A DNA stretch of 22,462 bases from an uncultured Eubacteriales bacterium (GCA_958352815.1 CATWQA010000036.1:1-22462); one strand, 5' to 3'; shown: positions 13,643-21,361, counted from the first letter of the stretch. Translations and numbers: made by a program. The notes: generated from the sequence alone by a model not told the origin.

Positions 13643-13681
13643 TAAAAAAGTCGCCGCAAGCGATATGACGCTTGCGGCGAC
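13643..13681 (-). terminator. Terminator of the tRNA-Leu/tRNA-fMet operon
   Basis: On the minus strand GTCGCCGCAAGCG pairs perfectly with CGCTTGCGGCGAC around 6 nt, then TTTTTTAC. It begins two bases after the tRNA-fMet CCA. Confidence 0.93.
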
Positions 13682-13682
13682 G

Positions 13683-13759
<77 letters not shown>

Positions 13760-13772
13760 ATATATTAAATTG

Positions 13773-13861
13773 TGGTGCCGGAGACCGGAATCGAACCGGT
13801 ACGGGAAATTAATCCCACGGGATTTTAAGTCCCGGGCGTCTGCCAGTTCCGCCACTCCGGC
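13773..13861 (-). tRNA. tRNA-Leu (UAA)
   Basis: The 89-nt class II tRNA has acceptor GCCGGAG/CTCCGGC, encoded CCA, anticodon UAA in GGGACTTAAAATCCC, a long variable arm (TGGGATTAATTTCCCG) and T-arm ACCGG-TTCGATT-CCGGT. It is first in a two-tRNA operon. Confidence 0.97.
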
Positions 13862-13885
13862 GTGCGCTCCTCACATAGCTTACTT

Positions 13886-13914
13886 ATTATACCACTATAA
13901 AAAACAGTTGTCAA
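13886..13914 (-). promoter_or_regulatory. Consensus promoter of the tRNA operon
   Basis: TTGACA (13909-13914), 17-nt spacer and TATAAT (13886-13891) on the minus strand, about 25 nt before tRNA-Leu. Confidence 0.88.
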
Positions 13915-13931
13915 GTATTTTTTAAAATAAA

Positions 13932-13960
13932 TTGCAATATAATTTTTTTTGTGTTATAAT
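13932..13960 (+). promoter_or_regulatory. Promoter of rsmA-rdgB
   Basis: TTGCAA (13932-13937) and TATAAT (13955-13960) with 17-nt spacing, back to back with the tRNA promoter. Confidence 0.65.
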
Positions 13961-14028
13961 CTATGGAAGCGGAGCGTAGTTCCGATTTAAATTAACTTTA
14001 ATATATTATGACCGTTTGGAGGAATTTT

Positions 14029-14889
14029 ATGAATTTATCCGGCAAAACTGATTTATTATCCCTGCTCAACAGATTTAATTTTAATTTTTCAAAGAGTTTG
14101 GGGCAGAATTTTCTTATAGACGGGAATATACTGGATAAGATAGTTGAGGGTTCAAATATAGACAGCAGTTCTAATGTCCTTGAAATAGGTCCGGGGGCGG
14201 GAACTCTTACCCGCGAGCTATGCAAAAGGGCGAAGAGAGTTGTTGCCGTGGAGGTTGATAAAAGCCTTGTTCCCATACTTGAATTTGTTATGAGTGACTT
14301 TGATAACTTTACATTAATAAATCAGGATATAATGAAAACAGACCTAAAAGAGCTAACGGAAAAGTATTTCGGCGGCGAAAAATTTTCGGTTGTGGCAAAC
14401 CTGCCCTACTATATAACAACCCCTATTATAATGAACCTTTTTGAAAATGAGTTTAAGGTGTCCTCCATGACACTTATGATTCAAAAGGAGGTTGCTTCCC
14501 GCATTACGGCGGAGCCCGGCTCAAAGGATTACGGAGCTCTTACCGTTGCGGTGAATTATTATTCAAAACCGAGCGTTGTTTGCACCGCCCCGCCTCACTG
14601 CTTTGTGCCTCAGCCAAAGGTGACTTCAACGGTTATAAATCTTGATGTGTATGAGACGCCTCCATATGAAACAAGAGATAAGGAAAAGTTTTTTAAGATT
14701 GTAAAATCTGTATTTTCTCAAAGGCGAAAGACTCTTGTAAATTCGGTTATGAACAGTCCTTATATTAAGGCGGAAAAGGAAAATGTTTTGGACTGTCTTA
14801 TTAAAATGTGCTTAGATGAAAAAATACGCGGCGAAAAGTTAACTATTAATCAATTAGTTGAATTATCAAATATTTTAGAAACAGAGTAG
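14029..14889 (+). CDS. rsmA: 16S rRNA (adenine1518/1519-N6)-dimethyltransferase
   Basis: RsmA (KsgA) dimethylates two adjacent adenines in the 3' hairpin of 16S rRNA late in small-subunit assembly. The 286-residue protein has the family opening SKSLGQNFLID (21-31), SAM motif EIGPGAGTLT (52-61), acidic motif VAVEVD and catalytic NLPYYITTP (124-132). The C-terminal part holds CFVPQPKVTSTVI and VFSQRRKTLVNS. Start ATG at 14029 has GGAGG 6 nt upstream; an in-frame upstream ATG at 14008 lacks one. rdgB follows by 11 nt, so the two form an operon. Confidence 0.97.
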   Translation: MNLSGKTDLLSLLNRFNFNFSKSLGQNFLIDGNILDKIVEGSNIDSSSNVLEIGPGAGTLTRELCKRAKRVVAVEVDKSLVPILEFVMSDFDNFTLINQDIMKTDLKELTEKYFGGEKFSVVANLPYYITTPIIMNLFENEFKVSSMTLMIQKEVASRITAEPGSKDYGALTVAVNYYSKPSVVCTAPPHCFVPQPKVTSTVINLDVYETPPYETRDKEKFFKIVKSVFSQRRKTLVNSVMNSPYIKAEKENVLDCLIKMCLDEKIRGEKLTINQLVELSNILETE

Positions 14890-14900
14890 GAGTTTTATTT

Positions 14901-15488
14901 ATGAAAAAGTTCGTATTAGCAAGTAAGAATAAACATAAGGCTCAGGAAATAAAAGAGATATTGGGCAGCGAGTATGAAATTATTACAATGGATGAGGCGG
15001 GAATAGGAAACCTTGAAATCATTGAGGACGGAGCTACCTTTGAAGAAAACGCAGCAAAAAAGGCAGCACAGGTATATAATGCGGTTAAGCTTCCGACTAT
15101 TGCCGATGACAGCGGTCTTTGCGTGGATTATTTAAACGGTGCGCCGGGGATTTATACAGCCAGATTTGCCGGAGAAAATGCCGCAGACGAGGATAATATT
15201 AATAAGCTATTATCGGAGCTTGACGGAATTGAGCATGAAAAAAGAACCGCTAAATTTGTATGCGTAATAGCCTTTATTGACGGAAAGACCGATAAGCCGC
15301 AATTTTTTCGCGGGGAGTGCTGCGGTTATATATGGAAAGAAAAATGGGGTGAGGACGGCTTTGGATACGACCCTGTTTTCTATTATCCTGAATTTGAAAC
15401 CACCTTTGCAATGCTTTCCCCCGAACAAAAAAACAGCGTCAGCCATAGATTTAGAGCACTTAAAAGTTTTGCAGATAACCTAAAGTAA
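14901..15488 (+). CDS. rdgB: XTP/dITP pyrophosphatase (RdgB/HAM1)
   Basis: The 195-residue house-cleaning enzyme hydrolyses dITP, XTP and ITP to the monophosphate and pyrophosphate, keeping deaminated purines out of nucleic acids. Motifs are LASKNKHKAQE (6-16, phosphate contact), TFEENAAKKA, ADDSGLCVD (68-76, metal and base), GAPGIYTARFAG, GEDGFGYDPVFYYPE and SHRFRALK near the C-terminus. Length is standard. Start ATG at 14901 follows TAGGAG. It is the second gene of the rsmA operon; family C repeat DNA follows its stop. Confidence 0.97.
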   Translation: MKKFVLASKNKHKAQEIKEILGSEYEIITMDEAGIGNLEIIEDGATFEENAAKKAAQVYNAVKLPTIADDSGLCVDYLNGAPGIYTARFAGENAADEDNINKLLSELDGIEHEKRTAKFVCVIAFIDGKTDKPQFFRGECCGYIWKEKWGEDGFGYDPVFYYPEFETTFAMLSPEQKNSVSHRFRALKSFADNLK

Positions 15489-15510
15489 AAATTTGCAACC
15501 TAGCCCGGTT

Positions 15511-15560
15511 CCGCCCTGTGCGTTTGGGGAGGAGTGCGGCAAACGCAACAGGGCGGGCGA
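15511..15560 (+). repeat. Family C hairpin, exact copy 2
   Basis: Identical over 50 bp to 10077-10126, same orientation. It could also end rdgB transcription as a strong hairpin, but a U-tract is lacking. Confidence 0.85.
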
Positions 15561-15740
15561 CCGACTCACCGATGTGAGAATATAAATTAAAAGGGAATAT
15601 GATTTAAATAAAATTTTAAATCCACTGTATTCGAATATAAAATTTAATATTTAAGTGATGACTTTATTGACTGAGCATAACAGAGTAATCAAATTGAAAA
15701 AAGCCTTTTTCAAAATATGCTTAAATTTATAGGAACATTC

Positions 15741-15776
15741 TAAGGCGAACCGCAAGTTTTATTGTGGTTCGCCTTA
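15741..15776. other. 14-bp stem-loop upstream of parA
   Basis: TAAGGCGAACCGCA pairs with TGTGGTTCGCCTTA with one G-T pair around an 8-nt loop. No U-tract follows on either strand in the usual place; AAAAAA follows on plus. It adjoins the parS-like palindrome. Confidence 0.55.
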
Positions 15777-15781
15777 AAAAA

Positions 15782-15797
15782 TGTTTCATATGAAACA
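15782..15797. promoter_or_regulatory. parS-like site 1
   Basis: TGTTTCATATGAAACA keeps the outer arms of the ParB site TGTTTCACGTGAAACA, but has ATAT instead of ACGT in the centre. The perfect palindrome extends over 15777-15802. It is about 90 bp before parA. Confidence 0.55.
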
Positions 15798-15827
15798 TTT
15801 TTAGACAATCTTTTTGTTATAAAGGTA

Positions 15828-15855
15828 TTGAAAAATAAAGCAGATGTGGTATAAT
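15828..15855 (+). promoter_or_regulatory. Promoter of parA
   Basis: TTGAAA (15828-15833), 16-nt spacer and TATAAT (15850-15855). The leader is about 25 nt. Confidence 0.7.
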
Positions 15856-15886
15856 ACTAATAGCGAAAAAAGGATGGTACATAAAT

Positions 15887-16651
15887 ATGGGAAAAGTTAT
15901 AGCTATAGCTAATCAAAAGGGCGGCGTCGGAAAGACTACAACTGCCATTAATTTGAGTGCATGTCTGGGAGAAAAAAATAAAAAGGTTTTGCTTATCGAC
16001 ACAGACCCTCAGGCAAACGCAACAGGAGGAATCGGAATTAATAAGAAAAACGTTGAGTATACAAGCTACGATTTTATTGTAAACGATACGCCTATTGAGG
16101 ACGCTGTTATTAAGACCGAATACAAAAATCTTTATATCTGTGCCGGCGACATGAACCTTGCGGGAGCGGATTTGGATTTAAAGGATGAAGACAGACGGGA
16201 ATACAAGCTGAAAGAAGCAATCAGCAGTATTAAGGACGACTATGATTTTATTATTATAGACTGTCCTCCCTCCCTGGGTCTTATAACTCTGAATGCCTTT
16301 TCTGCCTGTGACAGCGTGATTATGCCTATCCAGTGCGAATACTATGCCTTGGAGGGTTTGTCTCAGCTTACAAAGACAATAAAGAGCGTTAAAAAGCTGT
16401 TTAATAAAAATTTGATGATAGAGGGCGTTCTCTTGACTATGTTTGACGCGAGAACAAATCTGTCCGTTCAGGTGGTGGAGGAGGTAAGAAAGTATTTTTC
16501 TTCCACCGTCTTTAAAACCGTAATTCCCAGAAATGTACGCCTGTCCGAGGCTCCCAGCTACGGAATGCCTATAATAGCTTACGATAAAAATTCAAAGGGA
16601 GCCGAGAGCTATAAAAAGCTGGCTGCCGAAATAATTAAAAATAACAAATAA
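15887..16651 (+). CDS. parA: Chromosome partitioning ATPase ParA/Soj
   Basis: The 254-residue deviant Walker ATPase cycles between DNA-bound dimer and monomer and, with ParB, helps segregate the origin region and regulate initiation. It shows KGGVGKTT (deviant Walker A, 11-18), LIDTDPQANAT (about 36-46), DFIIIDCPPSLG (Walker B, about 120-131) and ending IPRNVRLSEAPSYGMPI. It lacks the N-terminal helix-turn-helix of plasmid type Ia ParA, so it is the chromosomal Soj type. Start ATG at 15887 follows AAAGGATG. It is 45 nt before parB, and that gap holds a parS site. Confidence 0.96.
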   Translation: MGKVIAIANQKGGVGKTTTAINLSACLGEKNKKVLLIDTDPQANATGGIGINKKNVEYTSYDFIVNDTPIEDAVIKTEYKNLYICAGDMNLAGADLDLKDEDRREYKLKEAISSIKDDYDFIIIDCPPSLGLITLNAFSACDSVIMPIQCEYYALEGLSQLTKTIKSVKKLFNKNLMIEGVLLTMFDARTNLSVQVVEEVRKYFSSTVFKTVIPRNVRLSEAPSYGMPIIAYDKNSKGAESYKKLAAEIIKNNK

Positions 16652-16655
16652 TAAT

Positions 16656-16671
16656 TGTTTAACGTGAAACA
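16656..16671. promoter_or_regulatory. parS site 2 between parA and parB
   Basis: TGTTTAACGTGAAACA differs from the consensus TGTTTCACGTGAAACA at one position. A parS within the parAB operon is common in bacteria. Confidence 0.75.
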
Positions 16672-16696
16672 TTTTTGTATGTGAGGAAGTGAATAA

Positions 16697-17614
16697 ATGG
16701 CTGCTAAAGGAAAAAAAGGCTTGGGCAGGGGCTTAAGCGCCCTGTTTGTTGAAAACAGCGACGCAGAAAGCGAAAAGGATTTTGATTTTCTTGCAGACTT
16801 GGAAAATGATATAACAGAAGAAGAAAAATCCAACGCTAAAATGATTAAGCTGCGGGATATTGAGCCTAATAAGAATCAGCCCAGAAAAAATTTTGATAAA
16901 GAAAAGCTTGAAATTCTAAGCAAATCAATTGAAAAGCACGGCGTTGTTCAGCCTATTTTGGTAAAGGATAATAATAACGGAACATTTTTGATTATAGCCG
17001 GAGAAAGACGGTGGAGAGCGGCAAAAATGGCGGGTCTAAAGGAAATACCCTGCATTGTTCGGGATATGGACGAGGCAGCTGTTATGGAAATCGCTTTAAT
17101 TGAAAATCTTCAGAGAGAGGATTTAAACCCAATAGAGGAAGCAGAGGGCTATAAAAATCTTATGGTTTCCTGCAACCTAACTCAAGAGGAGGTTGCCGAG
17201 CGGGTGGGCAAAAGCCGCAGCGCAGTGGCGAACTCTCTAAGGCTTAATAATCTTACCGATGAGGTTAAGGAAATGCTTATCAGCGGAGAAATCTCCCAGG
17301 GGCACGGCAGAGCCCTGCTTGCTATCAGCGATAAGGAAAGGCAGATAGAGACGGCAAAGCTGGTTATTGAAAAGGGTCTCAACGTGCGGCAGGTTGAAAA
17401 GTTGGTCTCGGAACTGTCAAAGGGTGGAAATAAGCCTCAGCCTCCAAAGGAGTCAGGAATGATGAAAAAGTATTTTTCAGATATTGAAAATACTCTTGAG
17501 TCACGTTTCGGAACCAAGGTTAAAATCAGCGACGGCGCAAACAAGGGTAAAATCATAATTGAGTATTATTCTAAGGATGATTTGGAAAGAATATTATTTG
17601 AATTAAAAAGGTAA
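16697..17614 (+). CDS. parB: ParB/Spo0J chromosome partitioning protein (CTPase)
   Basis: The 305-residue protein loads on parS, spreads as a CTP-dependent clamp and recruits SMC. The N-terminus has GLGRGLSAL (8-16), the ParA-activating basic segment. The CTP-binding core includes NQPRKNF (60-66), GERRWRA (102-108) and ENLQREDLNPIEEA (136-149). The helix-turn-helix LTQEEVAERVGKSRSAVANSLRL (161-183) reads parS, and GHGRALLAI follows. The C-terminal residues (FGTKVKI, GKIIIEYYSKDDLERIL) form the dimerisation domain. Start ATG at 16697 follows GAGGAAG. It is about 20 residues longer than Spo0J, mainly from an acidic linker at 20-45. Confidence 0.96.
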   Translation: MAAKGKKGLGRGLSALFVENSDAESEKDFDFLADLENDITEEEKSNAKMIKLRDIEPNKNQPRKNFDKEKLEILSKSIEKHGVVQPILVKDNNNGTFLIIAGERRWRAAKMAGLKEIPCIVRDMDEAAVMEIALIENLQREDLNPIEEAEGYKNLMVSCNLTQEEVAERVGKSRSAVANSLRLNNLTDEVKEMLISGEISQGHGRALLAISDKERQIETAKLVIEKGLNVRQVEKLVSELSKGGNKPQPPKESGMMKKYFSDIENTLESRFGTKVKISDGANKGKIIIEYYSKDDLERILFELKR

Positions 17615-17790
17615 TAATATACTAAATATAGTTTATGAGTTTAAAATACGTGCTTTTAAAATTAGGCCTGTTTTATTGAAAGTACTTGATAGGTATATTC
17701 TGATATTAAAAAGAGTTAAAATTGATTTTAGATCTAATTTTTTGAGTTTTAAGTATATATTAAAAATTTTACAAAGTTGAAGGTGTTAAA

Positions 17791-18234
17791 TTGAGTAAAG
17801 ATAATAATAACGGAGCTCGGCAGAGCGGCAAAAAGCAGAGTAATGTTTTAAATTACGCTGTTGTAATGATTATTTGCGTTATAATAATTATTATAGTTGC
17901 CGCCATGGCGGACGACCGTGAAGATCAAATTGATGACAGAATAATTGAGACAGAGCGGGCAAATGAAAATATTCAAAAGGAGATAGTTTCTCTTAAGGAT
18001 GAGAACTATAAGCTTTCAAAGCAGGTTGAAGAAAGCCAGGCTGTGATTTCTCAAAATGAAAGCTATATGGAGGTTTTAAATAAGCTCACAGAGGCGTGGA
18101 ACTACATTAGTGCAGGCGACCTCCAAAACGGTACGCTGCTCCTTAGCTCCATTGACGTTAATACGCTTGACGAAAAGCAGCTGGGCTATTTCAGCGCCTT
18201 GTGCAAGCTGGCAAATTACGAGCCGGCTCAATAA
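17791..18234 (+). CDS. Single-pass membrane coiled-coil protein of unknown function
   Basis: I do not recognise this 147-residue protein. It has a polar Lys/Asn-rich N-terminus, one very hydrophobic segment (about 20-40, with VVMIICVIIIIIVAAMA), a charged coiled coil (about 43-92, rich in Glu, Gln, Asn and Lys) and a C-terminal helical stretch (93-147, ending FSALCKLANYEPAQ) that resembles a short TPR-like pair. The topology recalls FtsL/DivIC-type division proteins, but no signature confirms this. The start is TTG at 17791, supported by AAGGTG. It lies 176 nt after parB and 30 nt before serS, the position where other Clostridia often carry a different small membrane protein. It is probably cotranscribed with serS. 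Confidence 0.75.
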   Translation: MSKDNNNGARQSGKKQSNVLNYAVVMIICVIIIIIVAAMADDREDQIDDRIIETERANENIQKEIVSLKDENYKLSKQVEESQAVISQNESYMEVLNKLTEAWNYISAGDLQNGTLLLSSIDVNTLDEKQLGYFSALCKLANYEPAQ

Positions 18235-18264
18235 CATTAAGATAAATTTTATGGAGGGTTTAAG

Positions 18265-19539
18265 ATGTTAGATATTAAGTTAATCAGAACAGAAACGGAA
18301 AAGGTAAAAAAAGCCTTGTCCAGAAGAAAAGAAGTGGTGGATATTGACGGGCTTTTGGAGCTTGACAATAAGAGACGTGAGCTGTTGTTTGACGTGGAAC
18401 AGAAAAAGGCGCGTCAAAACGCGGTTTCAAAGGAAATTCCCAAGTATAAGAAAGAGGGAAAGGATACAACCGAAATATTCGCCGAGATGAAAGAGCTGTC
18501 CGACAGCATAAAAGCCGCCGATGAAAAGGTTAGGGAGCTTGACGGCCAAATACAGAATATAATGTATACTATTCCCAATATCCCCAACGAGACTGTTCCC
18601 GACGGCGATACGGACGAGGATAACGTAGAAATCAGAAAGTTTATGGAGCCCACAAAGTTTGATTTTGAGCCTAAGGCACACTGGGACATCGGCAAGGATT
18701 TAGGCATTTTAGACCCGGAAACGGCGGCAAAGATAACAGGGGCAAGATTTCATGTGTACAAAAAGAGCGGGGCAAGGTTAGAGAGAGCTATAATGAACTA
18801 CTTCCTCGATACGCACACAAGCCGCGGCTATGAGGAAGTATTCCCTCCCTTTATGGTGCACAGGAACAGTATGCTGGGCACAGGTCAGCTGCCTAAGTTT
18901 GAGGAGGACGCCTTTAAGGTTGCGGGAACGGATTACTTTTTGGTTCCTACAGCAGAAGTTCCTGTTACCAATATGTACAGAGATGAAATTCTAAACGGCG
19001 ACGACCTGCCTTTAAGCTACTGCGCATATACCGCTTGCTTCAGAGCCGAAGCGGGAAGCGCAGGCCGCGACACAAGAGGTTTAATAAGACAGCACCAGTT
19101 TAATAAGGTTGAGCTGGTAAAGTTCGCAAAGCCGGAGGAGTCCTATGAGGAGCTGGAAAAGCTCACAGCGGAAGCTGAGTTTGTGCTCAAGGGATTAAAC
19201 CTGCCTTACAGAGTTGTCAAGATTTGTATAGGAGATTTGGGATTTACCGCCGCAATGAAGTATGACATAGAGGTGTGGATGCCAAGCTATAACAGATATG
19301 TTGAGATTTCATCATGTTCAAACTTTGAGGATTTCCAGGCGCGGAGAGCTAATATTAAATACAAAAATTCCCCCAAGGAAAAGGCACAGTTTGTTCACAC
19401 ATTGAACGGCAGCGGTGTTGCTATAGGAAGAACCACGGCGGCAATACTTGAAAATTATCAAAATGCCGACGGTTCAGTTACAATCCCCGAGGTTTTGCGT
19501 CCCTATATGGGCGGCGAAGAGGTTATTAAGCCGGACTAA
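18265..19539 (+). CDS. serS: Serine-tRNA ligase
   Basis: SerRS charges tRNA-Ser (and tRNA-Sec where present) with serine. The 424-residue class II synthetase begins MLDIKLIRTETEKVKKALSRR, a long antiparallel coiled-coil tRNA-binding arm (about 28-100). The catalytic core follows with GTGQLPKFEEDAFK, TAEVPVTN (motif 1 area), FRAEAGSAGRDTRGLIRQHQFNKVE (motif 2) and GSGVAIGRTTAAILENYQ (motif 3). The length is standard. Start ATG at 18265 has GGAGGG 8 nt upstream. Only 30 nt separate it from the upstream gene, so there is no room for a T-box; expression must come from an upstream promoter. No clear terminator follows, only repeats. Confidence 0.97.
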   Translation: MLDIKLIRTETEKVKKALSRRKEVVDIDGLLELDNKRRELLFDVEQKKARQNAVSKEIPKYKKEGKDTTEIFAEMKELSDSIKAADEKVRELDGQIQNIMYTIPNIPNETVPDGDTDEDNVEIRKFMEPTKFDFEPKAHWDIGKDLGILDPETAAKITGARFHVYKKSGARLERAIMNYFLDTHTSRGYEEVFPPFMVHRNSMLGTGQLPKFEEDAFKVAGTDYFLVPTAEVPVTNMYRDEILNGDDLPLSYCAYTACFRAEAGSAGRDTRGLIRQHQFNKVELVKFAKPEESYEELEKLTAEAEFVLKGLNLPYRVVKICIGDLGFTAAMKYDIEVWMPSYNRYVEISSCSNFEDFQARRANIKYKNSPKEKAQFVHTLNGSGVAIGRTTAAILENYQNADGSVTIPEVLRPYMGGEEVIKPD

Positions 19540-19545
19540 TTTATT

Positions 19546-19677
19546 CGCCCACCCAATTGCGCTCTGTCGGCAACAACTTAGGAACGTTATTGACATTGCA
19601 TACTTTGTGCAAATCGGAATAATATGAGCCGACCCACTTCAAAGAAGTGGGGTCACAGCCGCCCTCCGCCCCGAGCG
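19546..19677 (+). repeat. Second family C hairpin interrupted by the 103-bp unit
   Basis: 19557-19659 matches 4569-4671 at 102 of 103 positions, including a family A copy at 19581-19659. It is framed by CGCCCACCCAATTGCGCT on the left and CGCCCTCCGCCCCGAGCGCA on the right. These are the two halves of the loop-side sequence intact at 2351-2388. Confidence 0.75.
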
Positions 19678-19733
19678 CAGTCGGTTTTCCCCTTCTGGGA
19701 AACCGATTGGGGCTTGCGCCCCAAACCCCAACA
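19678..19733 (+). repeat. Family B partial copy 3
   Basis: It has GTCGGTTTTCCCC/GGGAAACCGA and GGGGCTTGCGCCCC hairpins as in 9970-10018, fused directly to the preceding family C half. The CTAGCCCGG head is absent. Confidence 0.7.
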
Positions 19734-20024
19734 AAATTTTGATAAAAGCTTTGCCTTTAAAATTATTGCCGATCCTCGTCGGAGCAAAGTTCGCTAAACT
19801 CTGTTTTTCTTTGACAAGAAAAACATTCGTCCGCTGCCTTGAACCTCCTTATTACCAAAAGTCGAAAGACTTTTTGGTAGTTTTCGCCGCATTTTGTAAA
19901 TGCGGCAGGCAAGCACGGTAGGCGGTCGCAAGACCGCACGTGAGGCGCGCAGGCTTGGTATAATGGTATAAGTAACCTATATACAACACTGATTAAAAAA
20001 TAAACTATTTAAATAAAATAAAAG
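19734..20024. other. Gene-free repeat-rich interval after serS
   Basis: I see no gene. Contents: a family E type hairpin TACCAAAAGTCGAAAGACTT (19853-19879), a short hairpin GCCGCATTT-TGT-AAATGCGGC (19887-19906), a GGCGGTCGCAAGACCGC hairpin (about 19920-19938), and a CGTGAGGCGC-CAGGC motif also present at about 2280. Confidence 0.6.
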
Positions 20025-20052
20025 TTGCAAGGAAAAACTTCCTTGCAATTTT
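20025..20052. terminator. Bidirectional terminator between serS side and queH
   Basis: TTGCAAGG pairs with CCTTGCAA around an 8-nt loop. TTTTCTG follows on plus, and ACTTTATTTTATTT follows on minus, downstream of queH. Confidence 0.75.
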
Positions 20053-20053
20053 C

Positions 20054-20069
20054 TGTTCCATATGAAACA
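20054..20069. promoter_or_regulatory. parS-like site 3
   Basis: TGTTCCATATGAAACA matches the ParB consensus TGTTNCACGTGAAACA except for ATAT in the centre, the same deviation as the site at 15782. It lies between the queH stop and its terminator, about 2.4 kb after parB. Confidence 0.5.
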
Positions 20070-20086
20070 TTCCGACAAATTCTGTA

Positions 20087-20689
20087 CTACTCGGGTCTTG
20101 AATAAATACAGCCGCAGTAATTCTGCCGATATAAATTATACTTATGTGAAAGCTCTATAGATTTTTTAAAGCCCTCTTTTTTCTTAAAATCCGAGGACAA
20201 AAACTCAACGCCGTATTTTTCCGAAAGGCTTTCGCCGATCTCATTTATTTTTGATGCGTTTTTTAAAGGACTGATTGTCAGTGTGGTGCAAAAGTAATCA
20301 TAGCCCAAGTCTTTGGCAAGCTGCGCCGCCTTTTCCATTCGCAGACGGTAGCACTTAAAGCACCGCTCTCCGCCCTCAGGGCAGCTTTCTAACCCTTTGA
20401 CAATATCAAAGAAGCTGCGTGGGTCGTAATCGCAGTCTAAAATATCTATTTTATTATGGGCAGGCATTTCACCGATAAGCCTGACTTGCTCCGTCTTGCG
20501 TTTTAGGTATTCATTTTCATCGGTTATGTTTGGGTTGTAGTATAAAACCGTAATATCAAAATAATCGCTTAAATACTGCAAAACATAGCTGCTGCAGGGG
20601 GCGCAGCAGCTATGAAGCAACAGAGTTTTCTTTAAGGTCAGATTATTTAGAATATTATCGAGCTTTCTCTGATAATTTATTTTATTCAT
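20087..20689 (-). CDS. queH: Epoxyqueuosine reductase QueH
   Basis: QueH performs the last step of queuosine synthesis in tRNA, reducing epoxyqueuosine without cobalamin; it replaces QueG. The 200-residue protein has the N-terminal LLLHSCCAPCSS (Cys 28, 29, 32), middle EGGERCFKCYRLRM (Cys 110, 113) and C-terminal NYCGCIYS, the cysteine set that holds a 4Fe-4S cluster and an extra iron. Start ATG at 20689 follows GGAG. It is transcribed apart from its neighbours; no other queuosine gene is in the window. Confidence 0.93.
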   Translation of the reverse strand: MNKINYQRKLDNILNNLTLKKTLLLHSCCAPCSSYVLQYLSDYFDITVLYYNPNITDENEYLKRKTEQVRLIGEMPAHNKIDILDCDYDPRSFFDIVKGLESCPEGGERCFKCYRLRMEKAAQLAKDLGYDYFCTTLTISPLKNASKINEIGESLSEKYGVEFLSSDFKKKEGFKKSIELSHKYNLYRQNYCGCIYSRPE

Positions 20690-20754
20690 TGTCTACTCCG
20701 TAATATATATATAATCTTAGCTAATAACTAAAGAATATTGTTTTCTCTTTTATA

Positions 20755-21009
20755 TCAGCTTTGGCTGATACGGTTAAAAAGTTCGTTTGCTTCTCTCACG
20801 GTAATTTCGTTATTCTCTAACAGAACTTGAAGTTTTGCCGCAATATTGCTTTTTAAAAATGCCACAAACTCATCGTATTTTCCATAGTGATTAGCAACCT
20901 CGGCAGGTCTGACGCCGTTCATTAACATAGCTTCGATTTCGGATTGCTGAGCTCCGGTCAGCATTGTCAGCAACAAAGTAACATTACCGCTCTCTACTTG
21001 ACACAACAT
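20755..21009 (-). CDS. Small helical protein of unknown function
   Basis: I do not recognise this 84-residue protein. The predicted content is mostly helical: TLLLTMLTGAQQSEIEAMLMNG, then EVANHYGKYDEFVAFLKSNIAAKLQVLLENNEITVREANELFNRI. It is a soluble-looking protein with one Cys and no membrane segment. Start ATG at 21009 is chosen because AAAGGGG lies 8 nt upstream; an in-frame GTG at 21018 abuts that motif. TATAAT lies about 20 nt further upstream on the minus strand, with no good -35. It precedes queH on the same strand by 65 nt, so the two may share a transcript. Confidence 0.7.
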   Translation of the reverse strand: MLCQVESGNVTLLLTMLTGAQQSEIEAMLMNGVRPAEVANHYGKYDEFVAFLKSNIAAKLQVLLENNEITVREANELFNRISQS

Positions 21010-21185
21010 AAAATTCACCCCTTTCTCCTAAACATTATATTCTCGGCCGCTTATCCCTATTTCAAAAACTTTCTTGTTTTTGACAATCTAATAATAACAC
21101 TCTATTGTTAATATTTAATGAACGCAAGGTTAATAATAGTTAAATAATTGTGAAATATTTAAAGAGAAAAATTAATATAAAATAC

Positions 21186-21214
21186 TTGAATTATTATCTG
21201 AAATGTGATATAAT
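21186..21214 (+). promoter_or_regulatory. Promoter of tRNA-Arg
   Basis: TTGAAT (21186-21191) and TATAAT (21209-21214), 17-nt spacing, about 20 nt before the tRNA. Confidence 0.75.
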
Positions 21215-21233
21215 AACTAGGTTCGTAAGATAT

Positions 21234-21310
21234 GCGCCAGTAGCTCAGCTGGATAGAGTGAACGGCTACGAACCGTTAGGTCGGGGGTTCGAATCCCTCC
21301 TGGCGCGCCA
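21234..21310 (+). tRNA. tRNA-Arg (ACG)
   Basis: The 77-nt gene has acceptor GCGCCAG/CTGGCGC, encoded CCA, anticodon ACG in ACGGCTACGAACCGT (the A would be edited to inosine) and T-arm CGGGGG-TTCGAAT-CCCTC. The open frame running across it is not a gene. Confidence 0.97.
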
Positions 21311-21315
21311 CGTCG

Positions 21316-21350
21316 TCGGAATGGACTTCGCTCCGTTCCGATTTTTGTTT
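21316..21350 (+). terminator. Terminator of tRNA-Arg
   Basis: TCGGAATGG pairs with CCGTTCCGA (one T-G pair) followed by TTTTTGTTT. Confidence 0.8.
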
Positions 21351-21361
21351 GCACAAAAAAT

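Larger units (their letters stand above)
15489..15781. other. Gene-free interval: repeat, AT-rich stretch and long hairpin
   Basis: After rdgB come CCTAGCCCGGTTCC (the head of family B) fused to a family C unit, then about 170 bp of AT-rich DNA with no visible gene, then the hairpin at 15741-15776 directly beside the first parS-like site. Confidence 0.6.

Noticed and set aside
18235..18264. T-box riboswitch before serS
   Set aside because: Only 30 nt lie between the upstream gene and serS; there is no room for a T-box.
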